Virus record (IMG/VR): IMGVR_UViG_3300031787_000944
Coordinates: 1-21,922 of that record
Strand: one strand, 5' to 3'
Origin: a virus
DNA length: 21,922 nucleotides
Made by a program: the position numbers and the translations under genes. A model generated the notes under the pieces. That model worked only from the letters and a program-made list of their open reading frames with translations, made no database searches and was not told the origin of the DNA. Below are positions 12,031-18,857 of the stretch, one piece after another. The number at the start of each line of letters is the position of its first letter. Position 1 is the first letter of the stretch.

Positions 12031-12386
12031 AGCATTCCGAAGACGACATCCAGCGGCAGCTGATGGCGTGGATGCGGCGCACGTACCCAAAGCACGCCGA
12101 CTGGATGCATCACAGTCCAAACGGTGGGCAGCGCAATGCGGCTACGGGCGCACGACTGAAAGCCGCAGGCACCCGGCGCGGGTTCCCGGATCTGTGCTGG
12201 TACACGCGTCGCGGCGAGTTCAGCGGGCTGGCCATTGAGCTGAAAGCACCCGGCGGGCGCGTGACGCCGGAGCAGACGGCATGGCTGGATCATCTGGCGG
12301 CTGAGGGCTGGCTGACGGCGCTCTGCTTCGGGCTGGAAGCCGCGCAGCAAACCATCGTGTCCTACGAGAGGCTGGGGGAGCCATGA
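12027..12386 (+). CDS. VRR-NUC domain nuclease
   Basis: The 119-residue protein is a stand-alone VRR-NUC nuclease. Residues seen: E5 in the N-terminal helix SEDDIQRQLMAWMRR, HHSPNGGQRNAATGARLKAA (28-47), GTRRGFPDLCWY with D55, IELKAPGGRVTPEQ with E71, K73 and Q83, then a helix and GLEAAQQTIVSYERL. E-D-ExK-Q is the PD-(D/E)XK set of this family, which cuts branched or structured DNA; in phages it may resolve recombination or packaging intermediates. Its place in a nin-like region recalls the Rap and RusA resolvases. The start and stop overlap neighbours by 4 bases. Confidence 0.9.
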   Translation: MKHSEDDIQRQLMAWMRRTYPKHADWMHHSPNGGQRNAATGARLKAAGTRRGFPDLCWYTRRGEFSGLAIELKAPGGRVTPEQTAWLDHLAAEGWLTALCFGLEAAQQTIVSYERLGEP

Positions 12387-12610
12387 CGACCAGGGGAATC
12401 TCGCTGCGCCGAAAAGACACGCTGGTGCCTGCGCTCCCATCGGACGCGTTGCGTGCCGATCTGCCGGTTGCGCGGCGGGACACCATCCTGCAGGCGCTCG
12501 AGGTGCTGAAGCTCGAAGCCACCGATGTCACGCTGACCCGCTCCGAGCGGCGCGAGCTGCGGGGGCGCATCAACAAGCTGCGCAACCTGCTTGGGTGGCC
12601 CGCGCTGTGA
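12383..12610 (+). CDS. Small phage protein (75 aa)
   Basis: The sequence MTTRGISLRRKDTLVPALPS leads into a helical C-terminal half (DTILQALEVLKLEATDVTLT, then RSERRELRGRINKLRNLLGW). The C-terminal helix is basic and amphipathic. I recognise no family. It is held in place by 4-base overlaps on both sides (ATGA before, GTGA after), which supports its being real. Confidence 0.6.
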   Translation: MTTRGISLRRKDTLVPALPSDALRADLPVARRDTILQALEVLKLEATDVTLTRSERRELRGRINKLRNLLGWPAL

Positions 12611-12960
12611 GCATCACCCACCTCGAGGCGCACATTTTGGTCAGCGAGTGGGCTGCGGCCGAACTCCACGAAGTGCGTGAAGTGTGGTATCCCGCCGTCG
12701 CGCCCGGCTTCGTAGACCACCAGTCTGGCTATCGCCAGCTCGCAACTGCAACAACGCGAGACGCGCGCATTGAGGCCACGGGCTGGATCATGTGGGTGCT
12801 GTTGGCCAACAAGCCGCTGCACCACAACACGCTGAAACGGCACTACCTCGACGGCAGACCAGTGGGCGGCAGGGCGCGCCGAGCTGCACTGGATGCATTC
12901 GCGCGAGCGCAAGCCGCGTGGGTGGCGACGCTGGAAGAGCCGCCGGAGACTTTCGACTAA
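12607..12960 (+). CDS. Putative Q-like late gene regulator
   Basis: From GTG 12607 the 117-residue product begins with residues SITHLEAHILVSEWAAAELH, then WIMWVLLANKPLHHNTLKRH, YLDGRPVGGRARRAALDAFA. The 'L---T-K-HYLDG------R' segment resembles the sigma-region-4-like helix-turn-helix of phage late regulators (Q and RinA/ArpU-like families). It is the last early gene, and directly after it come a dyad, a TTGACA box and a strong terminator before the lysis genes, exactly where lambda Q acts. Sequence support alone is weak; position carries the call. An ATG 4 codons earlier (12595) would lie inside the previous gene. Confidence 0.45.
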   Translation: MSITHLEAHILVSEWAAAELHEVREVWYPAVAPGFVDHQSGYRQLATATTRDARIEATGWIMWVLLANKPLHHNTLKRHYLDGRPVGGRARRAALDAFARAQAAWVATLEEPPETFD

Positions 12961-12980
12961 AAACGAACAGGTCACCCGTT

Positions 12981-13006
12981 CACTGCTGGCTCCCGCAGTG
13001 TTGACA
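12981..13006 (+). promoter_or_regulatory. Dyad and TTGACA box before the lysis genes (late promoter candidate)
   Basis: CACTGC (12981-12986) and GCAGTG (12995-13000) form a 20-bp dyad that directly abuts a consensus -35 TTGACA (13001-13006). No good -10 is seen 16-18 bp further (the bases there are GC-rich), so the promoter would need a helper, possibly the protein encoded just upstream. The placement matches lambda pR'. Moderate to low certainty. Confidence 0.4.
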
Positions 13007-13052
13007 TATGCCCGACGAACTGCGCCCGCAATTTGTCCTCGGTCCTCCAATT

Positions 13053-13080
13053 GCCCGGCTTTCACGCCGGGCTTTTTTTT
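13053..13080 (+). terminator. Rho-independent terminator (tR'-like)
   Basis: GCCCGGC (13053-13059), loop TTTCAC and GCCGGGC (13066-13072) are followed by eight Ts (13073-13080). It is a textbook intrinsic terminator. It lies between the early operon end and the lysozyme start, 11 bases before the latter, so late genes need either antitermination or a promoter read through it. Confidence 0.93.
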
Positions 13081-13091
13081 GGTCGCACACC

Positions 13092-13505
13092 ATGGACGTT
13101 GTAGAGCTCATCAAGCGCCACGAAGGCTACAGCCAGTCGGTATATCGCTGCACGGCTGGCCGGCAGACCATCGGCTTCGGCCGCAACCTCGACGACGTCG
13201 GCATCAGCCGCGAGGAAGCCGAATGGCTTCTCAAGCGCGACATCGAGCGCGCTATCGGCAGCCTGCGCACTGAACCCTATTGGCTCGATCTGTCGGAAGT
13301 TCGGCAGGCCGTGCTGATAGACATGGTTTTCAATCTTGGCTGGGCTGGCTTCGCCAAGTTCGCACGCCTGCGCATGGCGCTTGGGCGTGGTGACTGGGAT
13401 GTGGCATCAAACGAAATGCGCGCCAGCCTCTGGTTCAAGCAGGTGGGCGTTCGTTCTCAGCGGCTTTGCGTGATGATGCAGACAGGGCTCTGGCCCCGGT
13501 CCTGA
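13092..13505 (+). CDS. T4-type lysozyme (endolysin, GH24)
   Basis: The 137-residue enzyme cuts the glycan strand of peptidoglycan. MDVVELIKRHEGYSQSVYRC aligns position for position with T4 lysozyme: catalytic E11, T26 in QTIGFG, but position 20 is Cys instead of Asp. The E-x8-C-x5-T form is found in many phage lysozymes and the T4 D20C variant is known to be active, so it should be functional. The downstream helices (EAEWLLKRDIERAI, QAVLIDMVFNLGWAGFAKF) fit the fold. There is no signal peptide, so a holin is needed. I chose ATG 13092 since the frame upstream crosses the terminator; no clear Shine-Dalgarno precedes it. The TGA overlaps the next ATG. Confidence 0.9.
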   Translation: MDVVELIKRHEGYSQSVYRCTAGRQTIGFGRNLDDVGISREEAEWLLKRDIERAIGSLRTEPYWLDLSEVRQAVLIDMVFNLGWAGFAKFARLRMALGRGDWDVASNEMRASLWFKQVGVRSQRLCVMMQTGLWPRS

Positions 13506-14686
13506 TGGCCCGCGACTACGATTTCGACGCGCTTTTGAGCGTCGCCGACACGGATTCCCAGCGCAAAAAGATCGAAGCCGTGCGCAAGTTCGGCGTGTCG
13601 CAAGGTGCGCGCGAACTGAAAATCACACGGCGCGCCATGCAGATGGTGCTGCAGCGTCTCGTCCGACTGGCTGCCAGGCGCGGGCTTTCGGTCCAGCACG
13701 ACATGACTCACGCAGTTCCGGCTGAGTACGAGGTGCGGGGAGTCTCGACGCTGTACAACGCCGAGGGCAAAGTTAGCCAGCAGTGGGTGAAGTCCCGGCT
13801 GCGGGATGACGACGCGGCGCGGGCGATGCGGGAAGCCATCGAGGAGATGGCCGCAGAGCACCGTGGCACTGCTAAGCCGGTGAAAGCGCCGGCCAGAAGC
13901 ATGGCGGGCCTGCTGTCGGTCTATCCCATGGGCGACCCGCATATCGGTGCCTATGCCTGGGCTGCCGAAGCCGGCGAAGACTTTGACGTGAACATTGCCC
14001 GGCAGGATCTGCTCGCAGCAGCTGGCCGACTGGTGGACGTGGCGCCGCCATCTGAGCGTGCGCTGATCGTCAATTTGGGCGACTTCTTCCACGCCGACAG
14101 CCTGTCCCAGCTGACCAAGTCCGGCCACAAGCTGGACGTGGACACGCGCTGGCCTCGAGTCCTACGGCTCGGCTGCCATCTGATGGTGGATCTGATCACT
14201 CTGGCACTGCGCAAGCACGCCAAAGTGGAAGTGATCAACGCCATCGGCAACCACGACGACCACTCGTCGATCATGCTGTCGGCATTTCTGGAAGCATGGT
14301 TCCACGCTGAGCCTCGGGTGCTAGTGCATCCGACGGCATCCAAATTCCACTACGTGACGCACGGCCGCTGCCTTATCGGTGTCACCCACGGCGACACGGT
14401 GAAGCACGCGGCGCTCGGTGAGCTGATGGCATCCGACCGGCCGGAAGACTGGGGAAAGACCAGTCATCGGTACTGGTATACCGGCCACATCCACCACACC
14501 AGTAAGACGGAACTTCGCGGCGTGGTCGTCGAGTCGTTCCGCACGCTCGCGGCTCGGGATGCCTGGCACACCGCCTCGGGCTACCGCTCAGGCCGCGATA
14601 TGTACGTGATTGTTCTGGACGCCATGCACGGCGAAGTTGAACGGCACCGCTGCGACATCAGGCAGGTGAGAGATGGCAACACTTAA
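13505..14686 (+). CDS. HTH-metallophosphoesterase of unknown phage role
   Basis: The 393-residue protein has an N-terminal helix-turn-helix (QRKKIEAVRKFGVSQGAREL, 19-38, then KITRRAMQMVLQRLVRLAAR) and a C-terminal calcineurin-type phosphoesterase. Metal motifs are complete: D144 and H146 in GDPHIG, D193 in LGDFFHAD, N249-H250-D251 in GNHDDHS, H295 in THGD, and H328/H330 in GHIHH. Such proteins are known from phages beside lysis or packaging genes and are sometimes annotated as nuclease or DNA-repair-like; the substrate is unknown. The HTH suggests it acts on DNA. It sits between the lysozyme and the holin candidate. The start overlaps the lysozyme stop by one base (TGATG), and the end overlaps the next gene by 14 bases. 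Confidence 0.85.
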   Translation: MARDYDFDALLSVADTDSQRKKIEAVRKFGVSQGARELKITRRAMQMVLQRLVRLAARRGLSVQHDMTHAVPAEYEVRGVSTLYNAEGKVSQQWVKSRLRDDDAARAMREAIEEMAAEHRGTAKPVKAPARSMAGLLSVYPMGDPHIGAYAWAAEAGEDFDVNIARQDLLAAAGRLVDVAPPSERALIVNLGDFFHADSLSQLTKSGHKLDVDTRWPRVLRLGCHLMVDLITLALRKHAKVEVINAIGNHDDHSSIMLSAFLEAWFHAEPRVLVHPTASKFHYVTHGRCLIGVTHGDTVKHAALGELMASDRPEDWGKTSHRYWYTGHIHHTSKTELRGVVVESFRTLAARDAWHTASGYRSGRDMYVIVLDAMHGEVERHRCDIRQVRDGNT

Positions 14687-14882
14687 GCCCATCAAAAGCC
14701 GCCGGCAGGCTGATGTCGAGGTCGTGAAGTTGCGGTGCAACTGTGGCGACCAAAGCTGGCATTTCCGAATAACTCTGGTCGGCAATCAGGTCACAGCGGA
14801 ATGCGCTGAATGCCTAGCCGACTGGGGGCCATTTTTCGTTTCACCCGTTCAACCCGTGAGACAAGACGATGAGCCAAGCTGA
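14673..14882 (+). CDS. Small zinc-ribbon protein (69 aa)
   Basis: Two cysteine pairs, C22-x-C24 (LRCNCGDQSWHFRITL) and C44-x-x-C47 (TAECAECLADWGPF), flank a beta hairpin, so a zinc ribbon is likely. The N-terminus is basic (MATLKPIKSRRQAD). It overlaps the preceding gene by 14 bases and the following gene by 14 bases. The role is unknown, but it is in the lysis/late region and may partner the phosphoesterase. Confidence 0.65.
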   Translation: MATLKPIKSRRQADVEVVKLRCNCGDQSWHFRITLVGNQVTAECAECLADWGPFFVSPVQPVRQDDEPS

Positions 14883-15060
14883 ACCGAAAAAGATGCGTAA
14901 GAGCCGCACAATGTGGGCGGCTATCGCAACTGCCGCAATCGGCGCCGCACTCACCGCAGCGCCCGAGGCCATGCCGCAAGCCGCGACCGGCCCCGGCCTG
15001 ATTCTGATCGCCGCGATCAATGCCGCGCTGCGCGTTTTGACCTCTCAGCCGGTCAAGTAA
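14869..15060 (+). CDS. Holin candidate (63 aa, two membrane segments)
   Basis: After a basic N-terminus (MSQAEPKKMRKSRT) come two hydrophobic stretches, about 15-33 (MWAAIATAAIGAALTAAP) and 40-57 (GPGLILIAAINAALRVL), then a short tail. This fits the small two-segment holins or holin-like proteins that follow phage lysozymes, and the enzyme upstream needs one because it has no signal sequence. Sequence identity alone does not prove function; pairing with the membrane protein that follows is likely. Confidence 0.6.
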   Translation: MSQAEPKKMRKSRTMWAAIATAAIGAALTAAPEAMPQAATGPGLILIAAINAALRVLTSQPVK

Positions 15061-15062
15061 TC

Positions 15063-15266
15063 GTGGATACAGAGGCGATCGTTGCCGGCCTAGTCATGGC
15101 CGTGCTGGTGTCCATTGTCACCGGCGCCATTGCCGGGAACGTGGCCAGCCAAAGAACGATTGCGGCACTGATTGTTCACATCGACTACCTGCGGTCGCAC
15201 ATCGACCGCCACGAAGAAACCATCTCACGAGCCCACCGTCGCATCGACGATCTCGAAAAGCGTTGA
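15063..15266 (+). CDS. Small membrane protein with coiled-coil tail, lysis-cassette type (67 aa)
   Basis: From GTG 15063, 2 bases after the holin candidate stop, the product starts with residues DTEAIVAGLVMAVLVSIVTG, one transmembrane helix at about 5-28, then a helical tail RTIAALIVHIDYLRSHIDRH and ETISRAHRRIDDLEKR with heptads. That layout is seen in XhlA-like haemolysin/holin helpers and in inner-membrane spanins, although this one is short for Rz. A lysis role is inferred from its neighbours. Confidence 0.55.
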   Translation: MDTEAIVAGLVMAVLVSIVTGAIAGNVASQRTIAALIVHIDYLRSHIDRHEETISRAHRRIDDLEKR

Positions 15267-15276
15267 GGATTGAACC

Positions 15277-15714
15277 ATGTCCGCGATGAGCGATTACCTC
15301 GAAAACAAACTGATTGACCTGACCCTGCGCGGCCAGGCGTTCACCGCGCCGGCTACTCTGTACTTCGGCCTGCATACCGGCGCCACGACGGACGCAGGCG
15401 GCGGCACCGAGGTGACCGGCGGCAGCTACGCTCGCGTGGCAGTTACGGCCAGCTTGGCGAACTTTGCCGGCACGCAGGCCGCGGCTAGCACGACCGCATC
15501 GAGCGGAACCGGCGGCGTGACCAGTAACAACGGCAGCATCACGTTTCCCGCGCCGACCGCGAACTGGGGCACGGTCACACACTGGTCCGTTTGGGACGCC
15601 AGCACGAGCGGCAACATGCTTTTCCACGGCGCGCTGACCACCAGCAAAACGATCAACAACGGCGACGCAGCGCCGAGCTTCGCAGCCGCCGCGCTCGTCC
15701 TGACGTTCGCTTGA
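15277..15714 (+). CDS. Tail-fibre-type beta-structured phage protein (145 aa)
   Basis: The protein follows a family common in phage tail regions: LENKLIDLTLRGQAFTAPAT (8-27), LYFGLHTGATTDAGGGTEVT, GGSYARVAVTASLANF, SITFPAPTANWGTVTHWSVW (about 89-108), then FHGALTTSKTINNGD. The 'TLYFGL-T--------GTEV-GGSYAR--' and 'F--PTA-WGTVTH--I-DA--GGNLL--GAL' patterns are its marks. It is probably a virion surface or fibre component. GAGGAT lies 6 bases before the ATG. It opens the structural cassette between lysis and terminase. Confidence 0.72.
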   Translation: MSAMSDYLENKLIDLTLRGQAFTAPATLYFGLHTGATTDAGGGTEVTGGSYARVAVTASLANFAGTQAAASTTASSGTGGVTSNNGSITFPAPTANWGTVTHWSVWDASTSGNMLFHGALTTSKTINNGDAAPSFAAAALVLTFA

Positions 15715-15722
15715 GCTGAGAC

Positions 15723-16475
15723 ATGGCTGACAACTTCCCGCAAACGCCAGGCAGCGGGCGCAACGTCGCCTCGGATCAGGTCACGTACAGCGGCGACACC
15801 GCGGACGTGCAGCTGGTGCGCGTGGTCAACACGACGGGCGCGGAAGGCTCGCGTGTCGTCACGGACAAACCGGTTTTTCAGACTGAAGACCTCGCGCATA
15901 CGGACGGGGATTTAGGCGTCCTGATGATGGGCGTCAGGAATCACACCACCGGCTCAACAGCCGACGGCGATTACAGCGCGATCTCTGTCTCTAGCACGGG
16001 CGACCTCCACACCATCGCCCGGCGAGACTTGCAGCGAATTTCTGTCGCGGTCGCAGGAACCAGCACTAGTGCTTACGCGGCAGGCGACCAAGTCGGCACC
16101 ATGTGCACGCTCGCCAACGCAGCGCGGATTTCAGGCGGAACTGGCACCATCGTCGGCGTGGCTGTGCAGGGCTACAACGACGGCATGGGTGGGTGGGATG
16201 TCGTGTTCTTCGACAACTCAAGCGTCACGCTTGCGGCCGACAACGCCGCATTCAACCTCGCCACAGATGCCGACATTCTGGAATCCGTAGCCGTCGTTCC
16301 GCTATCAGGTTCATACGACCTCGGCGCAAACCGCGTTGCGCAGGCATTCAACCTTGCCGTGCCCTATTACTGCTCGGGCGGTACCTCGCTTTACGCCGCA
16401 CTTATTACCCGCACTGGGTTTACCAACGCCGCTGGTGAAACCTTACAGCTTGTCGTGTATGTTGAGCGCAACTGA
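15723..16475 (+). CDS. Phage structural protein (250 aa)
   Basis: The product begins MADNFPQTPGSGRNVASDQV, then TYSGDTADVQLVRVVNTTGA. Proteins with the 'MADN---TPGSG--IA-D----D--VQ-VR-V--TG-EGS' start are a known group of phage virion proteins near fibre genes. The rest is beta-rich with no enzyme motif (for example LAVPYYCSGGTSLYAALITR). It overlaps the next gene by one base (TGATG). The role in the tail or on the capsid surface is not resolved. Confidence 0.65.
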   Translation: MADNFPQTPGSGRNVASDQVTYSGDTADVQLVRVVNTTGAEGSRVVTDKPVFQTEDLAHTDGDLGVLMMGVRNHTTGSTADGDYSAISVSSTGDLHTIARRDLQRISVAVAGTSTSAYAAGDQVGTMCTLANAARISGGTGTIVGVAVQGYNDGMGGWDVVFFDNSSVTLAADNAAFNLATDADILESVAVVPLSGSYDLGANRVAQAFNLAVPYYCSGGTSLYAALITRTGFTNAAGETLQLVVYVERN

Positions 16476-17284
16476 TGGCCTACACTTTCGGCGGCACAAC
16501 TGGCGATGACCTCACATGGACGGAGTCAACCAGCAACTGGGGCGCGACTCAGCGGTCCGGTCTTATTTGTGGGTGGTATTACCCGACGACGTTGACGGCC
16601 GGTCGGGCACTGTGGAGCGTGGGCGCTGTTCACCGCGCCGTTATCGCGGCAACTACAAGCGAAATCGATTTGTGGTTTGACCGCACGACGGATACGCAAT
16701 GGCGTACAAGTGGGCTGGGGCTGGCCACGAATACATGGCATTTTATTGCTTTCCTCAACAATTCATTTAACACAGGCCCGGTCACAAACTGGAAAGTCTG
16801 GCGGTCTGTTGGCACTGACATTCCTACGCCGGTCACGGTTTCGCAAATAGCAGCCGGGTCTGGGAACGCGACCAGCAACACCGTTGTAACGGTCGGAAAT
16901 ATCGAGGCGGCCGGGACGAGCGCATTTGAAGGCGATATCGGGCGCTTTGATTATTTTGTGGGGACGCTTGCCAACTCGTTTATCGATAACACAAATGGGT
17001 CAATAGGTGCGGAAGCCGAGCGCATCGCGTTTGAGCAAGTGGTTATTCCTATTTGGAAAGGTGAATTCCCTACCTTTCTTAAGAGTGGAACTCAATCAAA
17101 CAACTCTATAACGCATATCACGTGGGATTTTGACCTCGTAAACCCGCGAGGCATTTCGTACAAAAATGGCGGAACGATTCAAACGAACAACCGCAGCGCA
17201 ACCGTAAACGCAGTTTTTTCGCAAAATAGACGCCCGATTCCGCAGTTAAATCAACTCGGCAGCTTCGACCGCGTAAGGCGCTAA
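16475..17284 (+). CDS. LamG/concanavalin-like putative receptor-binding protein
   Basis: The 269-residue product starts MAYTFGGTTGDDLTWTESTS; residues about 25-175 have the strand order of a LamG/concanavalin-like lectin (SGLICGWYYPTTLTAGRALW, SEIDLWFDRTTDTQWRTSG, TWHFIAFLN, AFEGDIGRFDYFVGTL). 'NTWHFIAF' and 'G-IG-FDYF' are typical of that fold. It probably binds a surface glycan. Its DNA is clearly more AT-rich than its neighbours, strongest after about 16740, which suggests recent exchange of the receptor-binding module. The last 80 residues differ in style (NPRGISYKNGGTIQTNNRSA). Confidence 0.6.
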   Translation: MAYTFGGTTGDDLTWTESTSNWGATQRSGLICGWYYPTTLTAGRALWSVGAVHRAVIAATTSEIDLWFDRTTDTQWRTSGLGLATNTWHFIAFLNNSFNTGPVTNWKVWRSVGTDIPTPVTVSQIAAGSGNATSNTVVTVGNIEAAGTSAFEGDIGRFDYFVGTLANSFIDNTNGSIGAEAERIAFEQVVIPIWKGEFPTFLKSGTQSNNSITHITWDFDLVNPRGISYKNGGTIQTNNRSATVNAVFSQNRRPIPQLNQLGSFDRVRR

Positions 17285-17287
17285 AAA

Positions 17288-18481
17288 ATGTCATTGCTGC
17301 TGCTGTTTCAAAGCGCAGCGGCAGCCGGCGCCGCACTTGATGCAAGCGAAAGCGTAAGCGTCACCAGCTCGGCGGCGCTGACAACACAGATCCGGCTTGC
17401 TGCATCGGCGAGCGCCGCAGTCACGGCATCAGCCGCGCTCACGACGCAGATCAGGCTGGCATCAACTGTCAGTGCATCGGCGACCTCGAGCGCGGCGATC
17501 ACGACGGCCGTACGCCTGGCATCAAGCCTGAGCGCATCGGTAACGCAGGCCACTGGGCTCACGTCGGTCATCCGTCTGGCTGCATCGGTCTCGGTATCCG
17601 TCACCTCGACGGCGGCTCTGACCGCACAGATCAGGCTGGCAGCTTCAGCCTCGGCGGCTGTCACAGCGACCTCAGACCTGACGACCAGCACGGCAGGCGC
17701 GGCACTGGCCGCCTCGGTCAATGTGTCGGTATCGCAGGACTCGCTGCTTACGGCACAGACGCGCTTTGCGTCATCGGTTCAGGTAGCCGTCACTGCGACG
17801 GCAGGCCTCACCACACAGATCCCGCTGGCCTCATCGGTCAGCACGACAGCGACAGCATCGGCTGCACTGTCCACGCAGATCCGGCTGGCTGGCTCACAGA
17901 CCGCGTCGGTCACGCAGACCAGCGCACTGACAGCCCCAGGCGCAGGGCTTACCGCATCTGCGTCGGTATCGGTAACGTCCAGCGCGGCACTGACGACAGC
18001 GGCAGGGTTTGCTGCCTCGGCGCAGGCAAGCACCACCGCCTCGGCCGCACTGACCACTGCCGTGCGGCTGGCGGCATCAGCCAGTGTCAGCGGTACCGCA
18101 TCGGCAGGCCTGAGCACAGCGATCCCGCTCAACGGATCAGGATCGGCAACCACAACCGGCAACGCAGCGATCACCACAGGCATTCGCCTGGTGGCATCGA
18201 ACGGCGTGCTGGTGACGGGTGCGGCAGGCCTAAGCACCGGCATCCCACTGGCTGCACAGGCTGCGGTGGCAGTGACTGGCAGCGTCACGCTGACGGTGGT
18301 TACGGCCGTCGCGACGCCGGCGATCCGCACGTTCCGCGTCGCGGCAGATGATCGGGTGTTTATCGTCACAGCCGACCGGCGTGCGTTCACGGTCGAGGAC
18401 ACGCGCACATGGGTCGTGCCGTTTGAGAGCAGACAGTTCACGGTGACAGCGGAGGATCGTTCATTCGCCGTCGCAGCATGA
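17288..18481 (+). CDS. 20-residue-repeat fibre-like protein
   Basis: The 397-residue protein is built of about 16 tandem repeats of exactly 20 residues (consensus LAASASVSVTASAALTTQIR) from about residue 17 to 340; an Ala/Gly insertion shifts the phase near 135-142. It is nearly all Ala, Ser, Thr, Val and Leu with one Arg or Pro per unit. The last 50 residues differ: RTFRVAADDRVFIVTADRRA and SRQFTVTAEDRSFAVAA contain 'R-F-V-A-DR' hairpin repeats known from small phage structural proteins. The N-terminus MSLLLLFQSAAAA is hydrophobic but short. A repeated rod such as a fibre shaft with a C-terminal attachment module is likely. The DNA repeats favour length variation. Confidence 0.6.
   Translation: MSLLLLFQSAAAAGAALDASESVSVTSSAALTTQIRLAASASAAVTASAALTTQIRLASTVSASATSSAAITTAVRLASSLSASVTQATGLTSVIRLAASVSVSVTSTAALTAQIRLAASASAAVTATSDLTTSTAGAALAASVNVSVSQDSLLTAQTRFASSVQVAVTATAGLTTQIPLASSVSTTATASAALSTQIRLAGSQTASVTQTSALTAPGAGLTASASVSVTSSAALTTAAGFAASAQASTTASAALTTAVRLAASASVSGTASAGLSTAIPLNGSGSATTTGNAAITTGIRLVASNGVLVTGAAGLSTGIPLAAQAAVAVTGSVTLTVVTAVATPAIRTFRVAADDRVFIVTADRRAFTVEDTRTWVVPFESRQFTVTAEDRSFAVAA
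17336..18307 (+). repeat. Degenerate 60-bp tandem repeats in coding DNA
   Basis: About 16 units of 60 bp encode the 20-residue repeats. Bases such as CAGATCAGGCTGGCA recur near 17447, 17627 and, as variants, at many unit ends. Units are related but not identical. Recombination between units could change the number of repeats. Confidence 0.8.
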
Positions 18482-18490
18482 GGACATCAG

Positions 18491-18772
18491 ATGGCGACGT
18501 TCGAAACCTACACCGCGACCAAAGATCCGAACTCCACGCTGGACTACACCATCAACTGGTCCAGTTGGTTGACGACCGACACGATCAGCACGGTCGCATG
18601 GACCGTCGAGACCGGCATAACGCAGACCGCGACCAGCAACACCACCACGACCGCGACCATTTGGCTGAGCGGTGGCGAGGCGGGGACCGAGTACACGGTG
18701 ACGTGCCGGGTCACGACGACGGCAGGGCGCATCGATGAGCGATCGATCGCGATCAGGGTCGCCCAACGATGA
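18491..18772 (+). CDS. Phage fibre-tail adaptor-type protein (93 aa)
   Basis: The product MATFETYTATKDPNSTLDYT ... INWSSWLTTDTISTVAWTVE ... TATIWLSGGEAGTEYTVTCR ... RIDERSIAIRV follows a well-populated phage family: 'KDP---LDYTI-W--WL--DTI---W-V', 'T-T-IWLSGG--GT-YTVT-R--T--GR-DERS'. It is a single small immunoglobulin-like beta domain, often labelled a fibre-tail adaptor. GAGG lies 7 bases before the ATG and overlaps the preceding stop. It closes the structural cassette. Confidence 0.72.
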   Translation: MATFETYTATKDPNSTLDYTINWSSWLTTDTISTVAWTVETGITQTATSNTTTTATIWLSGGEAGTEYTVTCRVTTTAGRIDERSIAIRVAQR

Positions 18773-18801
18773 CGGGTCCTTCCCAGCAAAGCCGTGCGGG
18801 T

Positions 18802-18831
18802 TTGAGCTGCCCGGCAAAAACGGCCTATATA
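18802..18831 (+). promoter_or_regulatory. Possible promoter before the terminase genes
   Basis: TTGAGC (18802-18807) and TATATA (18826-18831) are 18 bp apart within the 85-base gap between the adaptor gene and the terminase small subunit. This gap is the one place in the late operon with room for a promoter. A cos site might also be expected near here, but I cannot recognise one. Confidence 0.3.
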
Positions 18832-18857
18832 TTTCATGCACTTAGCGAGGATGCCCG

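Noticed and set aside
13008-13091. Extension of the lysozyme to ATG 13008
   Set aside because: The extra 28 residues would be encoded by the -35 region and the terminator hairpin, while the T4-type alignment begins exactly at Met 13092.
17336-18307. CRISPR-like regular repeats
   Set aside because: The units are contiguous coding repeats of 60 bp with gradual divergence and no unique spacers.
17779-18441. Minus-strand frames of 220 and 137 residues opposite the repeat gene
   Set aside because: The repeat gene is depleted of stop codons on both strands because of its Ala/Ser/Thr codons; the antisense frames are by-products of the 60-bp repeats.
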